Positions 1 through 13,740 are shown, counted from the first letter of the stretch. The stretch is 64,000 bases of DNA from Lithospermum erythrorhizon (GCA_019722365.1 JADFUC010001145.1:1-64000); one strand, 5' to 3'. Notes: a model not told the origin generated them from the sequence alone. Program-made: numbers and translations.

Positions 1-752
1 CTGTTGTACTTCGTTCAGTTACGTATTGCTAATGTTGGAATCGATTAACGCCCGACATGTTAAAAGAGCACTACGGATGCGAGTTATAATAAGAGCGACT
101 AAGGTTACTTGGCGAGAACGTATGATTGTGGAGTAGAAGCGTATGAATGTGGAGGCGAGGAGAGGGTGAGGTAGGCAGGCAATCACGGATTGATTTAGAA
201 GTATTTCCATGAATAATATTACTTTGAATATTGATTATATATTCGTATTTGAATGTCGAACAATTTAGTTTTATATTATCTTGATTACTTATTTTTCTAA
301 TTTGGATATTAACAATATGTTGCTGATTTGCATTTGATTTAGCTTTAGAATTATTTATTAATCATGGTATCATTTGTTTTAAATTGAAACATTGTGTATT
401 TCAAATGAACAACTAGCGCATTTTGGGTATTAACATTAGTAGAGTCTTTAAAGGTAACGTTAATATAATAATAAATAGAGTTATTAACGTGTTTAGTTTA
501 TATAAGCGGTACCGGCGTTAATACTGTCTTGGTCAGCCTGCGGTATGTTAAATGAGTACTTAGTTTAATATAAAAGGGAATGTAGCGTTAATCTGATTTG
601 GGGCGCAGATGGGTCAGGACCAGAATGGTGTGGCTTAGAGGCTGGCTTGGGGTCCATTCGTGGGCCTAGTGGGTCGAGGGCCGAATCGAACATGAACTGG
701 TGGGCTGGTCCCCAGGCGGCCCTAAAGGTCCGGTTTGTTAGCCATGACCAAA
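1..752. mobile_element. Terminal fragment of a hAT-like element (runs off left edge)
   Basis: The outer end near 741-752, read on the minus strand (CATGGCTAACAAACCGG), closely resembles the left end of the element at 43370 (CATGGCAAACAAACCGG). Behind it lies a GGCC-rich stretch of about 150 bp (600-745), as in the 43-kb element, and at 504-519 there is a palindrome AAGCGGTACCGGCGTT matching the motif clustered in that element. This is therefore probably one end of a second copy of the same family. No transposase frame is visible in the part present, and the open frames at 19-210 and 565-762 look like chance. Confidence 0.5.
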
Positions 753-2695
753 CACAGCCCACTACTTAGTAGATTAACTATTTAACATAGCCCCCTAATG
801 GACGTGGGTTAAATTCGATCATACATTCATACACATTGTCCAAGATGCTCATGATCTCATCAACTAACTGTGCAGCAATTAAATTTTTCATAACAAGATT
901 AACAACATTCATTTACTATACACAAATTTCATACATACTAGAAAATTTATTCCATCGACATAAAATTGAAAGGCTTTTGGCTGAAGTCTCGCTTATGAAT
1001 TTAGTACATGTAGTTTTCGAGATTATTTTAATTTTACGGCCTTATCTTTATGTCACATCGACTCTACATCTTATTTTAATTGTCACAAACGCGAGCATAC
1101 ACTGCTTCGCTCTGATAGTAAAATAGTATATTACTTTCTAAAATACGTATTGAAATGGTAATAAGTAATAAAATGAAATGGATTTGTTCACAGAATAAAA
1201 TATAGTAAATCTCACAAAAGCACTCTTTTCTTCAGCCTTAACGCGCACGGCCCAAAGCCTACTGTTTTCACCCCACCCCTACCCCAGAGTAAACAAACAA
1301 ATCAATTCATAGCTGTTGACATCCACAATTCAAAAAACCAAACAGAAAACATAACTGGATAAAAAATGCATCTCATGTTTTATTCATACATATTACGAAC
1401 ACGAAGATATTGCGAAATCAAAGATGGGAATCACATCCAAATAACTAACATAAAAACTTGAAAAGATCAAAACTTTACAAGCTATAATGCTAAAAATCAA
1501 CAGAAACAACGATATCGATGAAAGGGGTGAAGATTGCTAAAATGGTAACTTTTCTGCAGCACAGGCAACAGCACCACAACCCCCAAAACAAAAACAAAAA
1601 CTATATCAGCCACTTGACAAGCCAATTGCCAATTTTACCAATACCCAACATAGAAATTAATTAAATAGCAGTCACTGTCTTCATATAAATCCTATATAAT
1701 GTGAACCATTAAGAAAACTCAAAATACAATCTAAATACATCAATATAGCAGGAATCATCTCCACATAAAACTTCTTAAAGTCTATTCTTAATTACAACTT
1801 CAGATCATATATAGCCAAAATCGATCAAAATGAATCTACAATGTCTTGAAAAGATAACTTCTTTTCTCAAACGCTGCAATCAGCCAAAATGCTTGTGGTT
1901 GCTAATGAGCATAAATGAAAATCATCAAAAGAACAAACAAAAGCATTTGTTTTCAGAAAAAAGTCAGACTCGAATCAAGGAAGCGCCTAGGTAAACAACA
2001 CACAGAATTAATAGTAAATGAAGGAAATAAAGAGGTGGGGTAAAGATTCTCTTGGAAAGGGGTTTCATATTTTATAGTCCATATCACTTTAGTTAACATA
2101 TTTTTAGTATTAGAAACCAAAATAATTCGTTTCTTGTTGTTTGGAATGTTATTATAGGTGGACTTCACCATCTTTCAGAAATTAGGTGTGAGGGGTGGAG
2201 AGATGTGAGAAAATTAAAATGATAATGGTAATAAGTTACAGTGGGGAGTTAAAAGAAAAGCAGAAATATTCAGAAATGGCAAAAATTAAATTATTATTAA
2301 TTAAAGGAACAATTAAAATCATGACTGTGGAGTGTTAGTGAGTTGAAATTCTCAAAATTAACTATAATTCCTCGATTAAGGAACAATTTTGGTTTTTATA
2401 ATTTCCCCAAGTGATATTAGTTCTGTTTACTAGGAACCATCCCATTAGTTTTGTGTTTGTGAAAAGCAGGACTATTAGTGTTCTGCAAGCTATCTATAGT
2501 TGTATTCATAGATAAATAATTACATAATTCCATTTTTCTATTCTATATAATCTCATTCAATCATTTACCTAACCAAACCAACACTATACACTAGCAAAAC
2601 CAAATTTCCCTCTAAAATCCAAAAAAATATACATATAAATTTAATTTATTTAATCTGGTTATTTTTGGAAAAAATTGTATTTTTTATTTTTGAAA
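753..2695. other. Spacer upstream of the PIRL gene
   Basis: AT-rich DNA. The open frames at 836-1126 and 1953-2171 resemble no known protein and show no splice structure. The last 200 bases before 2696 are pyrimidine- and A-rich and probably hold the 5' leader and promoter of the PIRL gene, but I see no decisive TATA position. Confidence 0.4.
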
Positions 2696-4641
2696 ATGGA
2701 GACAAATGAATTGGTACAAGAGATAATGAGCATGCACAGATCATTGCCTAATAGACCTGGGATTGATGAGGTGGAAGCTGCAAAATCTTTAATGGTGAAT
2801 TTGGAGAAGGAAGATCAAGCTAAGCTTGAAGCCATTATGAAGCAGAAGAAGGGAAAAAATGTAGCTGAAGAGGTTTTCAGAGTTTTGCAAGAGATGCAGA
2901 AGCATATGGTGTATTATCTTAGCAAAGACCAAAAGATAGAGGCTTTAAGGTTGTTGGATCTTGAGAATGTTCATTTGGTGTTTGATGAATTGGTCCAAAG
3001 AGCTTCTGATTGTTTGAGTGGGAGGAGTAGTGGTTTGGATAAGAATTGGGTTGTGAAGGAATCAAGAAATGGTGAAATGGGTTATTCTTATTTGAGTAGT
3101 ATGGGATTTCGTTCGCTGAGTGAGACGAAAACTGCGAATTATGGGGGGTTTAGTGAGGAGGGAGGTAGGGGTGATGCATTGGTTAGTAAAGATGATAGCT
3201 TTTTGGAGAAGGGGTTGAAAGTGATTGGTACGGATGGGATTGGGATGGGGTCTCGGGATGTTTTTGTTACTCCACGTATTGTTGATTCGACGTTGAATTT
3301 GAATGTAAATTCAGGTGTGTTTGAGTTGCATTTGTTAATCTAATATGTTGTGTTTAATCCAATTGTGGTTAAGTTGACATGATTATGCAGTGATTAGTCA
3401 TTTCAAGTAGTCTTTATTGTGCTAATGTTCATGGATCAGGATTGGTTTGTTATCTTTTTGGGATTATGGTTGACTTAATGTAAAAGATTGGTTTTTGCAG
3501 GACAAGATGGTGAGAAATTGAGTTTGATTAAGTTGGCAAGTCTGATAGAGGTGTCATCAAAGAAAGAAAGTAGAGAACTCAATCTTCAGAATAGGTTGAT
3601 TGATCAAGTGGATTGGCTTCCTGATTCAATAGGAAAACTATCGAGTTTGATGACGTTGGATCTGTCGGAGAATAAGATTATGGTTTTACCAGGGACCATA
3701 GGTGGCCTTTCATCATTGCAGAAGTTGGATTTGCGCAGTAATAGAGTATCTGAACTGCCTGATTCTGTTGGGGATCTGCTTAACTTGGTCACCCTGGATC
3801 TAAGTGGCAATCAATTGCGGTCCTTGCCTCCGGCTGTGTCTAATTTAGTCCGTCTTCAGGAGCTTAATTTGAGCTCGAATAATCTTCGCGTGCTTCCAAA
3901 TACCATAGGATCTCTTGTCAGTCTCAAGAAATTAGATGTGGAGACGAACGAATTGGAGGAAATTCCGCATACCATTGGCCAGTGCACTTCACTTGAAGAG
4001 CTCCGGGTGGACTATAACCGGCTTAGAGCCCTTCCGGAAGCTGTAGGAAGAATTGGATCACTGGAGGTCCTCTCTTTGCGTTATAACAATGTCAGACAAT
4101 TACCTACTACAATGGCATCCATGGCTAGCTTGAAGGAGCTTGATGTTAGTTTCAATGAGCTTGAGTATGTGGCGGAGAGCATGTGTTTTGCTACCACGCT
4201 GGTCAAAATGAACATTAGCAATAATTTTGCAGACATGAGGGATCTTCCAAGGTCGTTTGGTAATCTAGAGAATCTTGAGGAGTTAAATATGTGTAATAAT
4301 CAAATAAGAACCCTTCCAGATTCGTTCAGGATGCTATCCAAATTGCGTGTCTTGATTGTAGACGGGAATCCTCTGGAAGTTCCACCAGGAAATATTGTTG
4401 AATTGGGAGCACAGGTTGGCATCTTTGTATTCTTTTTCTTTTTTCAATGAGGTTGTTTGGAGCTAATTTAGATTTCCACTTTTGTCAGGCTGTTGTGCAG
4501 TTCATGGAAGATCTTGTGACACAGAGGGATATGAAGTCCGAGCCAGTCAAGCAGAAGAAATCTTGGGTCAATATGTTGTTCTTTTCAAATTCTAACAAGC
4601 GCCAGCACGCTGGAAATGGAAATTCCTTTGTCCAAGAATAG
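2696..4641 (+). CDS. Plant intracellular Ras-group-related LRR protein (PIRL4/5-like)
   Basis: Three exons (2696-3314, 3501-4414, 4489-4641) join in frame to 561 codons with GT-AG introns. The open frame extends upstream to a TTG at 2675, but the first ATG is at 2696 and is followed by family-like sequence (METNELVQEI). About 200 residues of mostly helical, charged N-terminus precede roughly ten 23-residue leucine-rich repeats of the Ras-group type (pattern LxxLxxLDLSxNxLxxLPxxI), which fill exon 2. Exon 3 gives a short basic tail with KKSW. PIRLs are plant relatives of animal Shoc-2/SUR-8 and are thought to be cytoplasmic scaffolds for signalling; members are needed for gametophyte development in Arabidopsis. 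The exact member is inferred from N-terminal similarity; the LRR family is certain. Confidence 0.93.
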
Positions 4642-5384
4642 TTCTAAGGCAATTTGGAAATAGGTGACATGCAATTTCTTACTCAGAGTGAACACCTGAA
4701 CTTGTTTACCACTCTTACAACGCTAGATGTGGGAAATCGAGTGAGACACAACATCAGGTCATATTCAGTTGTATAGTAGATATCAAGAAATGGTAGATGG
4801 TGTTTGTGTTCGAAGATTAGGTTGTCATCTCATGCTTTCTGTGAACTGTGGCTCAGTAAATAAACCGTGATCTGTTCATAAGGCGATGGGATACCAGTCG
4901 AAGTGCCCTTCATGCTGATGGAGTCTATTGCTGGCCCTGTCAGATATGGCCTCGAATCGTTAGCCTCACGAGTTGTAGATATTTTCATTCTTTAATGGTA
5001 CATTACTTTTCTCCTCATTTACCTGTATTTGCATGAACTTGCAAGAGCAAGGGGGAGGCAAGGCAAGTGTATTATGTTAGTGTATGAGCTATATTACCAA
5101 CACGAATAGGAAGGACTTTGTCTAATTCTTGTAAATGTGTCTTTATTTGATCAAATTATCAGCTTCTTGACAACAAATTATCTTGATAATATATAGATAT
5201 TGTTCATACCTAATGACTTTGCTGTTCTCGTATACGTTACATTCTGTACTTTTCTTCCCAAGCCATGCAATTATGAACCATGCATTTGGTATTTGTGATA
5301 CTGATATGTTTTACTTTCTGTCAACAATTTTTTTACTAATTAATTTTACGTAATTTTGTGATGGAATTTGTATATGTTATAACA
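4642..5384. other. 3' flank of the PIRL gene
   Basis: Probably holds the 3' UTR of the PIRL gene (to about 5.0-5.2 kb). A 5' LTR of the copia element that follows would be expected to end near 5384, where GTTATAACA precedes a weak primer-binding-like TTAGTATCGATTA, but I cannot align this flank to the putative 3' LTR. Confidence 0.35.
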
Positions 5385-8300
5385 AATTAGTATCGATTAA
5401 CGGATCTGTTTTGTCACTACAATCTGATGGGTAGTAAAGATTTGGAAGTAGGTAAGTTTAATGGGAGGAAATAAGTTTCGATCGCATGTGAATCAGTGAG
5501 GCGTTATTATTGAAGAGAGAGGGGATCACGGTCTCACTCTTTATGAAGAAGACTCGGCTTATGCAGTTTTGAAGAATTGGGATTCGCTTGGAGGAGAAGC
5601 GTATTCGGCGTTCTTTGTTGTCTCACGAAGGGCAGATTATTATGGAAGTTTAAAGGCGGGAGGCGGATTATTTGGATTATGGGCGAGGCTGGAAAGTGCG
5701 TATATGACCGTAAAACTATGGAAATAAGTTGTTCTTGGCTGACGTCTGTTGTTGGCTTTGCGTGTGCGAGAGAAAGGTACGTACTTGAGAGAGGCAACTT
5801 AGATGGTAAATCTGATATTATTAGATTTGTAATATTGATGTTATGTTGATGAGGATGCCGCTGCTTAATTACATTGGTTTATTTCCTTAGGCATCATATG
5901 AAAGCTTTAAAGGAATACATGGTAATGGTAAAGATTACATAATTTTTAGAGAAGTTAGATACATTCTTCGTAATAGGGAATTGAGACATGGTTGTAGTGG
6001 TTTTTAGTTTGGATACTCGGTATGTTGTTTGTCAATAGTAATCAGAGGTTTGTTAAGGAAAAAAAGGATTTCTAAGAAGCAATTGGCTTGAGTCAGCCAG
6101 GGATGTGCATGCATTCTTGTGGGGAGGCCGGGCATTAGAAAACCATTGTCCTAAGAAGAGGCGTAGAGCGATTTAATGCATCTAATCACTGCTGGCATTA
6201 CAGAGTAGTACAAAAATCGAGGAAGATATAGCATTGAAGTTGCCTATACATGTTCTACAATTTGATATGTGGATCTCTTGATTAAGACGTCTTGTTATAT
6301 ACGTCGCAGAGGAATAGTTTTCGACATGAGAAAGTGATAGATGGTTATGTAATATTTCTATAGCTTGACAGTTGTGTTTGCAAGTAGTTGGGATAAGGTT
6401 ACGTGAATGTTAGGACTTCATGATGCTAAGTTTGTACACTTAGAAGATGTTAGGCATGTTCAACGATGATGAAGAATCTGATTTCCTATTTGAGGTCTCA
6501 CCCAAACAGGGGAGTTCGATTTAAAAGTGAAGGTGGAGTGATAAATGTGCGAGGTTAGAAATTGATTAAGGTGTGCATGAAAGTGCAGGTTGTATTTTTT
6601 ATAAGGTGCTACGGTGGATCTCTTGTTATTTAAATCCTACTGTTTTAAAAATGATAATGACTAAAGTTGTGGCGTATGAGGCTTGGTTACATGGTGAGAG
6701 AAGGATCTGATTGGCCAGGGGACAGAAATAACTGGCGGTGTGCGCAGTTGAAAGACTTGGGGGTTTGTGATGCGTGTCTTTAAGGATGTTACATCGCAAC
6801 AAATTTCTAGTGGCTTCAAGTAGAACAAAAGGTACATTTGGATTACAACCACTCCGATTGTTGAGATTAAACTCAAGTTAGAATCTTTGGGAGATCATAT
6901 TATTTTATTCTTGATTGATGATTATTCAAGGATGACTTCAGCTGACGGAATGGTGTGGCAGGAATGTATGAATTAGACACTTCGGAGGCTCGTTGTATGC
7001 TCTCAAATGTTAGGTTAGCGAGAATGTTTTTGGGCAAAAGCGATCCAACCACGGTATTAATAAAGAAAACTCCTATTGAATTGTGGTATAATAATTACGC
7101 TAATTATATATAGGATTGAGAGAGTCTTTAGGCTGCTTGGCTTATTATCTCGTATGAATGAGGGTAAGTTAGAACCAAGAGCGATGAAGGGTATATTTGT
7201 AGACTATGAATTTGTTGATGGTATGAAAGGATATGAAATTTGGTCATCATCGAGGCAATTATTACGGCAATGTGATACTGATGAAAATTCTATGTTTAGT
7301 TCATGTAAAATCAGCGATTCTTTGAAACAGATGGTGTTAGGGAAAGAATTATGGAAGCGGAGAAGTGCAGTGTTATTGGTGATGGTGGTAGCTGTACCGA
7401 TTCTGAGCAGTAGAGAGAAACATCGAGGAAGTTCCATCCCCAAATGAGAATATCATAATTATGGCTCTTGATCGCCTAGAAGAGCTAATTATGAAACAAC
7501 GCGAGGTATGGTTATGCTGAGGATATGTTGCTGCTTTGATTGCGGAGGGGCCAGGTCCTCGTGAGCAGTTTCTTACAAAGAAGTTGTAACTAGTATTAAG
7601 TCGAGTCCGATGACTTGTGGTCATGGGAGAGAGAAAATGAAATAAAGCTTGAGAAGAATCAAACTTGCATTTTGACTAGAAAACCGGCGAGGGAAGAAAG
7701 GTTGTCCTTACTGAGTAGGATATACAAGAAGAAATAAGGGTTGTCATCAAATGAGGAGGTACAATATAAAACTAGAGTGGTTGTTAGAGGTTTCGGTCGG
7801 AGGGAGAGGATTGGCTACAATGAGATATTCTCGCTTTTTGTAGTCGGTTACACTTCTATCAAAGTGCTTCTTTGCTATGGTGCACATTAGGACTTGGAGC
7901 TCGAGCGGCTAGATGTGAAGACTATGTTTGCAGATTGAAGAAATCTTTTGTTTGGAGATTTGGATGAAGAGATTTATATGACCTATAGAGATTTCTTACA
8001 TGGAGATTTGGATGAAGAGATTTATATGACACATCTAGATGGTTTCGGGGAACAGGAAGGAAGACTATGTTTGCGGTGCCAGAGTAATCTTTGTTTGTTT
8101 GAAGCGATCTCGGCGGTGGTACAAAAGAATTTGATGCTTCGTGATGGAATTGGGTAATCGAAGGTCCATATGGCCGGTTGTGTTTACTACAACAAAAGGT
8201 TAGTGATGGTTCCACTTATCTCTGCTTAATTAAATATGTAGATGATAGTTGATAGTTGCGGTTGAGAAGTGCGATATTCAAAAGCTTGAAGGGTTTACTT

Positions 8301-9868
8301 AGTCTTCGAGAGTTTAAAATGAAGGATTTGGTCTTTGCAAAAGAATTTTGGGTATGGAATGTTGGGGATAATAGTCAAAGAAGCTTTTCTTATCACAAAA
8401 GCTATGTTGAGGTTACGTACTGATTTGGTATGGCTGCTGCCAAACCAATTGAAACTCCTAGTTATTCAAATATGCGTCTGTCTGTTGCATTTGCACCTAA
8501 ATCATCTGTTGAGAAGGTATACATGGAATGCATACCTTATGCTGATCTTGATTGGAAATTTGTTTAGCATGCTATGAAGTGCATCTTGGAGCACGATCTT
8601 GTACATTGTTAGTCGTTGTCCCGATGGGTTCATGGTACGACCACCCGAAAAAATTTGATAGCGAGGCCGTGAAGAAGAGGATTTTTCTCTACCTCGGAGG
8701 TACATTGATATTGGTCTGTGTTATGGTGGTGATAGTGGTGTTAATTTTAAGATCGATTAGAGCTATCTTTGGAGATGTAGGCGGTAGAAGATCTATATTT
8801 GGTTATGTATTTAGTCTTTGTGGTTACGTTGTGAGTTGGAGAGAGCTACGCGATCGCGGTGACTTTATCCCCTCTTGCGATGCTTAAAGTATATAGCATA
8901 CTACGGAAGGCTGCTAAGGAGGATATCGCAGGCTGCGGAGGCCAGTTAGTGATATGGGCTGCTCTGTGATCGAGACGGTGGTATATTGTGACGATTTGAG
9001 TCGCAATGCTTAACGAGATCGGAGTTATAATACGTAATAGGACAAAAGCATATTGATAATGCGATATCATTTTACGAGAGGTGAGAGAGAGAGAATAAAG
9101 GTAAGCAGTGCTTGAATGCCAGTGATATGTTTTCTGGCCCGATTAAAAGTAGAGCAAGTTTGACATTATGCAGACTTCTTTGAAAATTGGCTGATGATTG
9201 CTGGAAGTGGCGGGGCAACGTCGAGGTAGAGAGCCACGTCTGCGTACAGTGCGTTCAGCATACGGTCTTGTTAGTACATCGGTGCATTATTATGAGCATT
9301 TTGATATTGGAAAAGTTACGTTATCGAGGAGAGTTAGTCAGATAGAGATTTGTTGAATAATGCTTGTGAAAATAGTTTGAATTCTTTGCTACAGGAGAAG
9401 ATCGTAGCAATTAGGGGGTTCTGAGCCGACCCAAGTCCGGCTCATCAGACCCGGGAGGAGTCAGGAGGCGTCGGGAGGAGGTCGGGAGGCAATAATTACG
9501 GCCGCCGGGGAGATATTTTGTGGCGGTTTAAGATAGATTTTTTTATGTATAAATATCTTTTTAACCCATTAAGATAATTCTTAGCACAAATATTTGATAT
9601 AGGAAAAGCTATATACTTTTGGTTTAGGGTTATAGAATAGTTATGGCGTGGCTGCATTAAATCGATGTATGTCTACGTATCGAGGAAGCGAAAGTGTTGT
9701 TTGATCACATGTCATTGTTAAATTATAGTGAGTTTTACGGTGTGTGCCGCTTAAATTAATCACTGTAGCAACGTCGTTAGAATCTTCACGTTAAAGATTT
9801 AGTGTTATTTCTTTTAATACAGAGCTTTTATATAATTAATTAATTACATATTTGCGTCTGTTATAGCA
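5385..9868 (+). mobile_element. Decayed Ty1/copia retrotransposon (TNT1-94-like gag-pol remnant)
   Basis: Fragments of a copia polyprotein occur in the correct order on the plus strand. They are a gag-like start at 5427 (MGSKDLEVGKFNG), an integrase C-terminal block near 7130-7250 (KLEPRAMKGIFVDY, MKGYEIW), a reverse-transcriptase block near 7945-8060 (FLHGDLDEEIYMT, then DGF), and an RNase H block near 8690-8850 (RRSIFGYVFSLCGYVVSW). Many frameshifts and stops separate them, so no protein can be made. The region 9426-9868 could be the 3' LTR: it follows a G-run, holds a TATAAATAT box near 9547, and ends in TTATAGCA, like GTTATAACA at 5384. Both boundaries are approximate. Confidence 0.75.
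7951..8030 (+). repeat. 50-bp direct duplication inside the copia RT remnant
   Basis: A 29-bp string beginning GGAGATTTGGATGAAGAG occurs twice about 50 bp apart, so the RT motif GDLDEEIYMT is encoded twice in one frame. Functional copia RT has it once, so this is a post-insertion duplication. Confidence 0.8.
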
Positions 9869-12279
9869 AATATATATCACGTCTCTTCCGTGTAATTTCA
9901 AGGAACAATGTATACCAACACCAATTTCGTAAATAGCTTTTGTCAAATCCCAGAAACTATTCATGATATTATCTCTTAACTACGCGATAACATATGGCAA
10001 GTGGCCTGAATATTTCCAATAAATAGCTCACATCAAAAGCATTCAAGGACAGCCTCCTAGGTATAAAATGATTTCCATGTAAAGATAAGATTAAGAAGAT
10101 CCACTCAAACCGTTATTTAATTTTTTAAGATTAAGAAGATCCACATAATATTGAAATGATTAATTAATGAGGTATAGAAATGATTTCCATGTAAAGATAA
10201 GAATATCCAAATAATATTGAAATGATTAATTAATGATCCAACGTGCTCTTACAAGTTACAGAACATATTATTAATGAACCATTTTAAATGATTTGGTTGA
10301 AAAAATTGCCTGCATGTGTCATGTGACTTGGTCATCTAGATTTATATAGGAAGGTTCTTATTAGTCAATTGCATACAACATAGATGGTGGACAACCATTA
10401 CTCTTGTAGTCCTGTTAAGGTTTAATTTAGCTATGAATTCGGCTCGTTTACATATCTAATTATATTCATTAGCTATTTAAAAAATTAAAAATAAACATGT
10501 ATAATCCTTTGAATATTGTAGATTGAGAAATGTTTGACAGAAGTTTTCAAATATAGGGTTGCTTGAAAATTCGATGATATATGATGATGTGCAATTTGAA
10601 AATTCTCTTATTCTTATCGTAATAAGTAGAATGGTAGACCAGAGAGATTTGGAAGAATAATATATTTTAGTGGGTAATTAATTATATACTACGCTGCAAA
10701 TTTTATTTGAAAGGTGTTAGGTGTAGTGATAAGTTGTGAAAGGAATTTTTAAATGGTAAGGATGATCCTTAAAGGATCTAAACCAATACGTTAAAAAAAT
10801 AAGTTCATCACTTGGACCTGTGGAATTGTCTTCTATCTTTAATTTTGGAGAATACGCTTAAGAGATAGCGCATGGATAGTGAAAACAACTTGTTGAACAA
10901 AAATGATCATTCTATATAGATCTAGCACATATCATGAGATCATTTGATAGCAATTAAACAATGAAATCAAGAATGATAGGGTTGTTAATGATTAATGAAA
11001 TAAAATTATGAATTAAAACTTTGATATGATATTACGAGTGTAGTTATTATCCATAAGCTCAAATCCTCAAGCACCAAGGATATTACTCATAAAACGTCAT
11101 TACTCAATAATAGTGTTCATGTTACTTGTTCTAACGTGATAATGGTTGATGCAAGTGAAACTCATGTTAATTGCTCTAACATTACTCGCTACTTATGAAT
11201 AATGCAAATGTTACTTATTCAAGAATGTAAGTATTAATCACGATCAATGCAAATGTTATTTGGAAAGACATGCACCGTAACTCGGGCCTAATATTACACA
11301 TATACGATGAGGCCTCTCTACCAAACAATAGAAAAGGAGAATTTGGTGATCAATAGATGCCTCTGAAGTGATTCTTGAAATAGACTAAAAAGTGAGTTAT
11401 TGATTGTGATTTTCATTTAGTGGATGACTTGAAAGAAAACAAGGATGACCACGGTATCAAACAATGTGTACATCTCCAGAAAGAGACTTAATGTCTCATT
11501 ATCTCAATTTATGTATTCATTTCTTTACTTTAACAAAACTTTCTTGAACAGAAAGAAGTTAAATGATTGCGTGATTGTTGTAACGTATACCTAAGAACAA
11601 ATATCGGTATGCTATCTCTCTTTATCAAAACACAATGGGTCACTGAAGTTAGTTCCTAACTTCATATGTCACGCCAGTTTGCGTGGGCGACATACTTCTG
11701 TCCGCGATTCTACTTCATCTGAAAGTTCTTTCTTTGCTACATGTCCACTCGTAGGCCTGCCATAATCAAATACAGGAGTTATTGGTACACACTGCACAGT
11801 ATAATCAAGACTAACTAGTGAGTCGAAACTGAAACATAGCTGGAGACGGTGCAAAGGGCTTGTCTCATTGGGCTATACAACTTTGACCATGTTCTAGTGA
11901 ATACCTATCCAGGCTATCCTGCATGCTCTGTTATGAACTCATCAAGGTTAAGTTTACTAAAAAAAATTGGCAAAAAAAGACGTAACATAAGAGAGAACAA
12001 ACTAACAAAGAACATATTCTTTCATTCATAGAAGTGGAATGATAATCAGATTCAATGAGAGTTTCTATACACTGTCACGATGATACATTTTCATAACCAC
12101 ATGCAGTGCCACTAGAGCTCTCTCTCAGGGTGGGGATGTTGAAATTGTGCACTAATGGTGTGTTGTTAGACCTGAAGTTGTAAGTAATAAAGATACAAGA
12201 GCAAGTTTATAAGATAATACAAGATTGAGCAACTTCATATCGCAGCAAATTTTAGATGAAATAGGAAGGGAAAAAGTTC
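9869..12279. other. Gene-poor AT-rich spacer
   Basis: No coding sequence recognised. At 10068-10235 a segment with ATGATTTCCATGTAAAGATA and AATATTGAAATGATTAATTA is partly duplicated in direct orientation. The short frames at 11669-11854 and 11849-12031 have no recognisable similarity. The end of the spacer lies downstream of the reduced phosphate-carrier gene and may include its 3' UTR. Confidence 0.4.
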
Positions 12280-13740
12280 TTACAGTCCACTAAGCACTTT
12301 TATAGTATCGAAGAACAACCACTGCAACGTCACCGCTGGTCCAACTAGCATAATTCTAATTGGAAGACTTCTGGTAAATAAGTTCGCAAACCCAATTTTC
12401 TTGATTGTCAGCCTAATGTGAAAGAAAGAGTTGGGAGTTAAAGGAATATCATCAAGTTAAAAGTCAATCAACATAATCATCTGACCAGAACTATTTACCA
12501 GCCTGAAGCTATCGAAGCACTTTCTATTGATGAGGATGCTATTACTTCAGCTGATGCACTACTGAGAAAAAATATCAAACTTCTATTCTGATCCACAAGC
12601 GCATTTGAATAGATGTTCTTGAAGTATTCATAGAGACCAAATCTACAGGCACCTTGAGCACCATATCCGAAGAACTTCCCAGTCCATCCTCTCCAAAATG
12701 CAGAAGGGCCTTGTTCTCTCAGCAGAGTGGTAAAGCATGTGCATATGCTATGGTACTTCACTGGATGCACCTGGAAATATCAAATTAGTCATAGAAATAA
12801 AGATATGATGGGAACTACTGAGCAAAATTATTTACATTCCGGAGGCAGGGATGGAACATCATGCATCTACAACTTACTACTGCTCTTATATGCTAATTTC
12901 TTGCTATTATATTGTATAGAGAAGTAAAAATAAAGCTGCAAACTTGCGTTTAGAAAAAGAAATTGGAGACATTATTTTGCTATACAATCACTTCTATCAA
13001 TGCGATTACATTTAGAAGTTCTCATTCCTTGTCCTTGTTTCACCTATCAATAATCAACACAAAAATGGATGCCCCATTGTCGGTTGTATCGTGCCTAGAG
13101 AAAGTGACATTTTTACTTCTTCAACATGATGTAGGAACACAAAGAATTCACAACACGTACATCACCAAGATGACAAACTAACCAAATTCTACCCACGACT
13201 ATCGTCATACTCCCTCACCTCAAATGACCACATACTCCTTCATTTCAGTGAGCAATTACTATCTTCTTCATACTGATAAGTTGAGTATAACTTAAAAACA
13301 TGGAATTCTTGGTACCCATTCTACATGATAAATAATTCAGCATTACTAGCATTTTTTAGCAAGACCAAATTCACCATTTCAACAATAAACTAATGTTCTC
13401 ATAAGTCAGAACACTCAAACGAATTTAGAACAATACCAATATCAATTATTCACTTGACACTCAGAACATCAATAATTGATCCCTATAGCAACACAAATAC
13501 CAACAAATTCTTAATCTCCAAAATTGACATTGGATATCAACAACTAAATTACAAAAAATATATGGCAAAAAACCACACAAGAATACTATCGCCCCATGAA
13601 ATAGTCAACATACCTGCATGTTGACTTTGACCACATCAAGAGGGGTGATTGCAAGATGAGTTGTACCAGCACTAAGCAATCCTCCAATAGCACACAATCC
13701 AAAATACCCACCTGAGAATTCTTCACATATTTTCCTCCAT
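12280..13740 (-). pseudogene. Internally deleted mitochondrial phosphate carrier (PHT3;3/MPT1-like)
   Basis: Three exons on the minus strand encode clear pieces of an inner-membrane phosphate carrier. Exon 1 (about 13614-13740) has GGYFGLCAIGGLLSAGTTHL and the carrier signature PLDVVKVNM. Exon 2 (12499-12770) has VHPVKYHS, WRGWTGKFFGYGAQGACRFG and FLSSASAEVIA. Exon 3 (12280-12412) has KKIGFANLFTRSLPIRI, LQWLFFDTIKVLSGL and a stop. Exon 2 joins exon 3 in frame through an 86-bp GT-AG intron, but about 130 residues present in the family are missing: the second carrier repeat and part of the third. The residues after SASAEVIA (SSSIESASIASGW) do not match the family. No in-frame ATG precedes exon 1; the ATG at 13738-13740 is offset by one base and hits TGA after five codons. 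A six-helix carrier cannot form, so this is most likely a pseudogene. Confidence 0.85.

Noticed and set aside
2675..2695. Upstream extension of the PIRL reading frame
   Set aside because: It begins at TTG, not ATG; the first ATG is at 2696.
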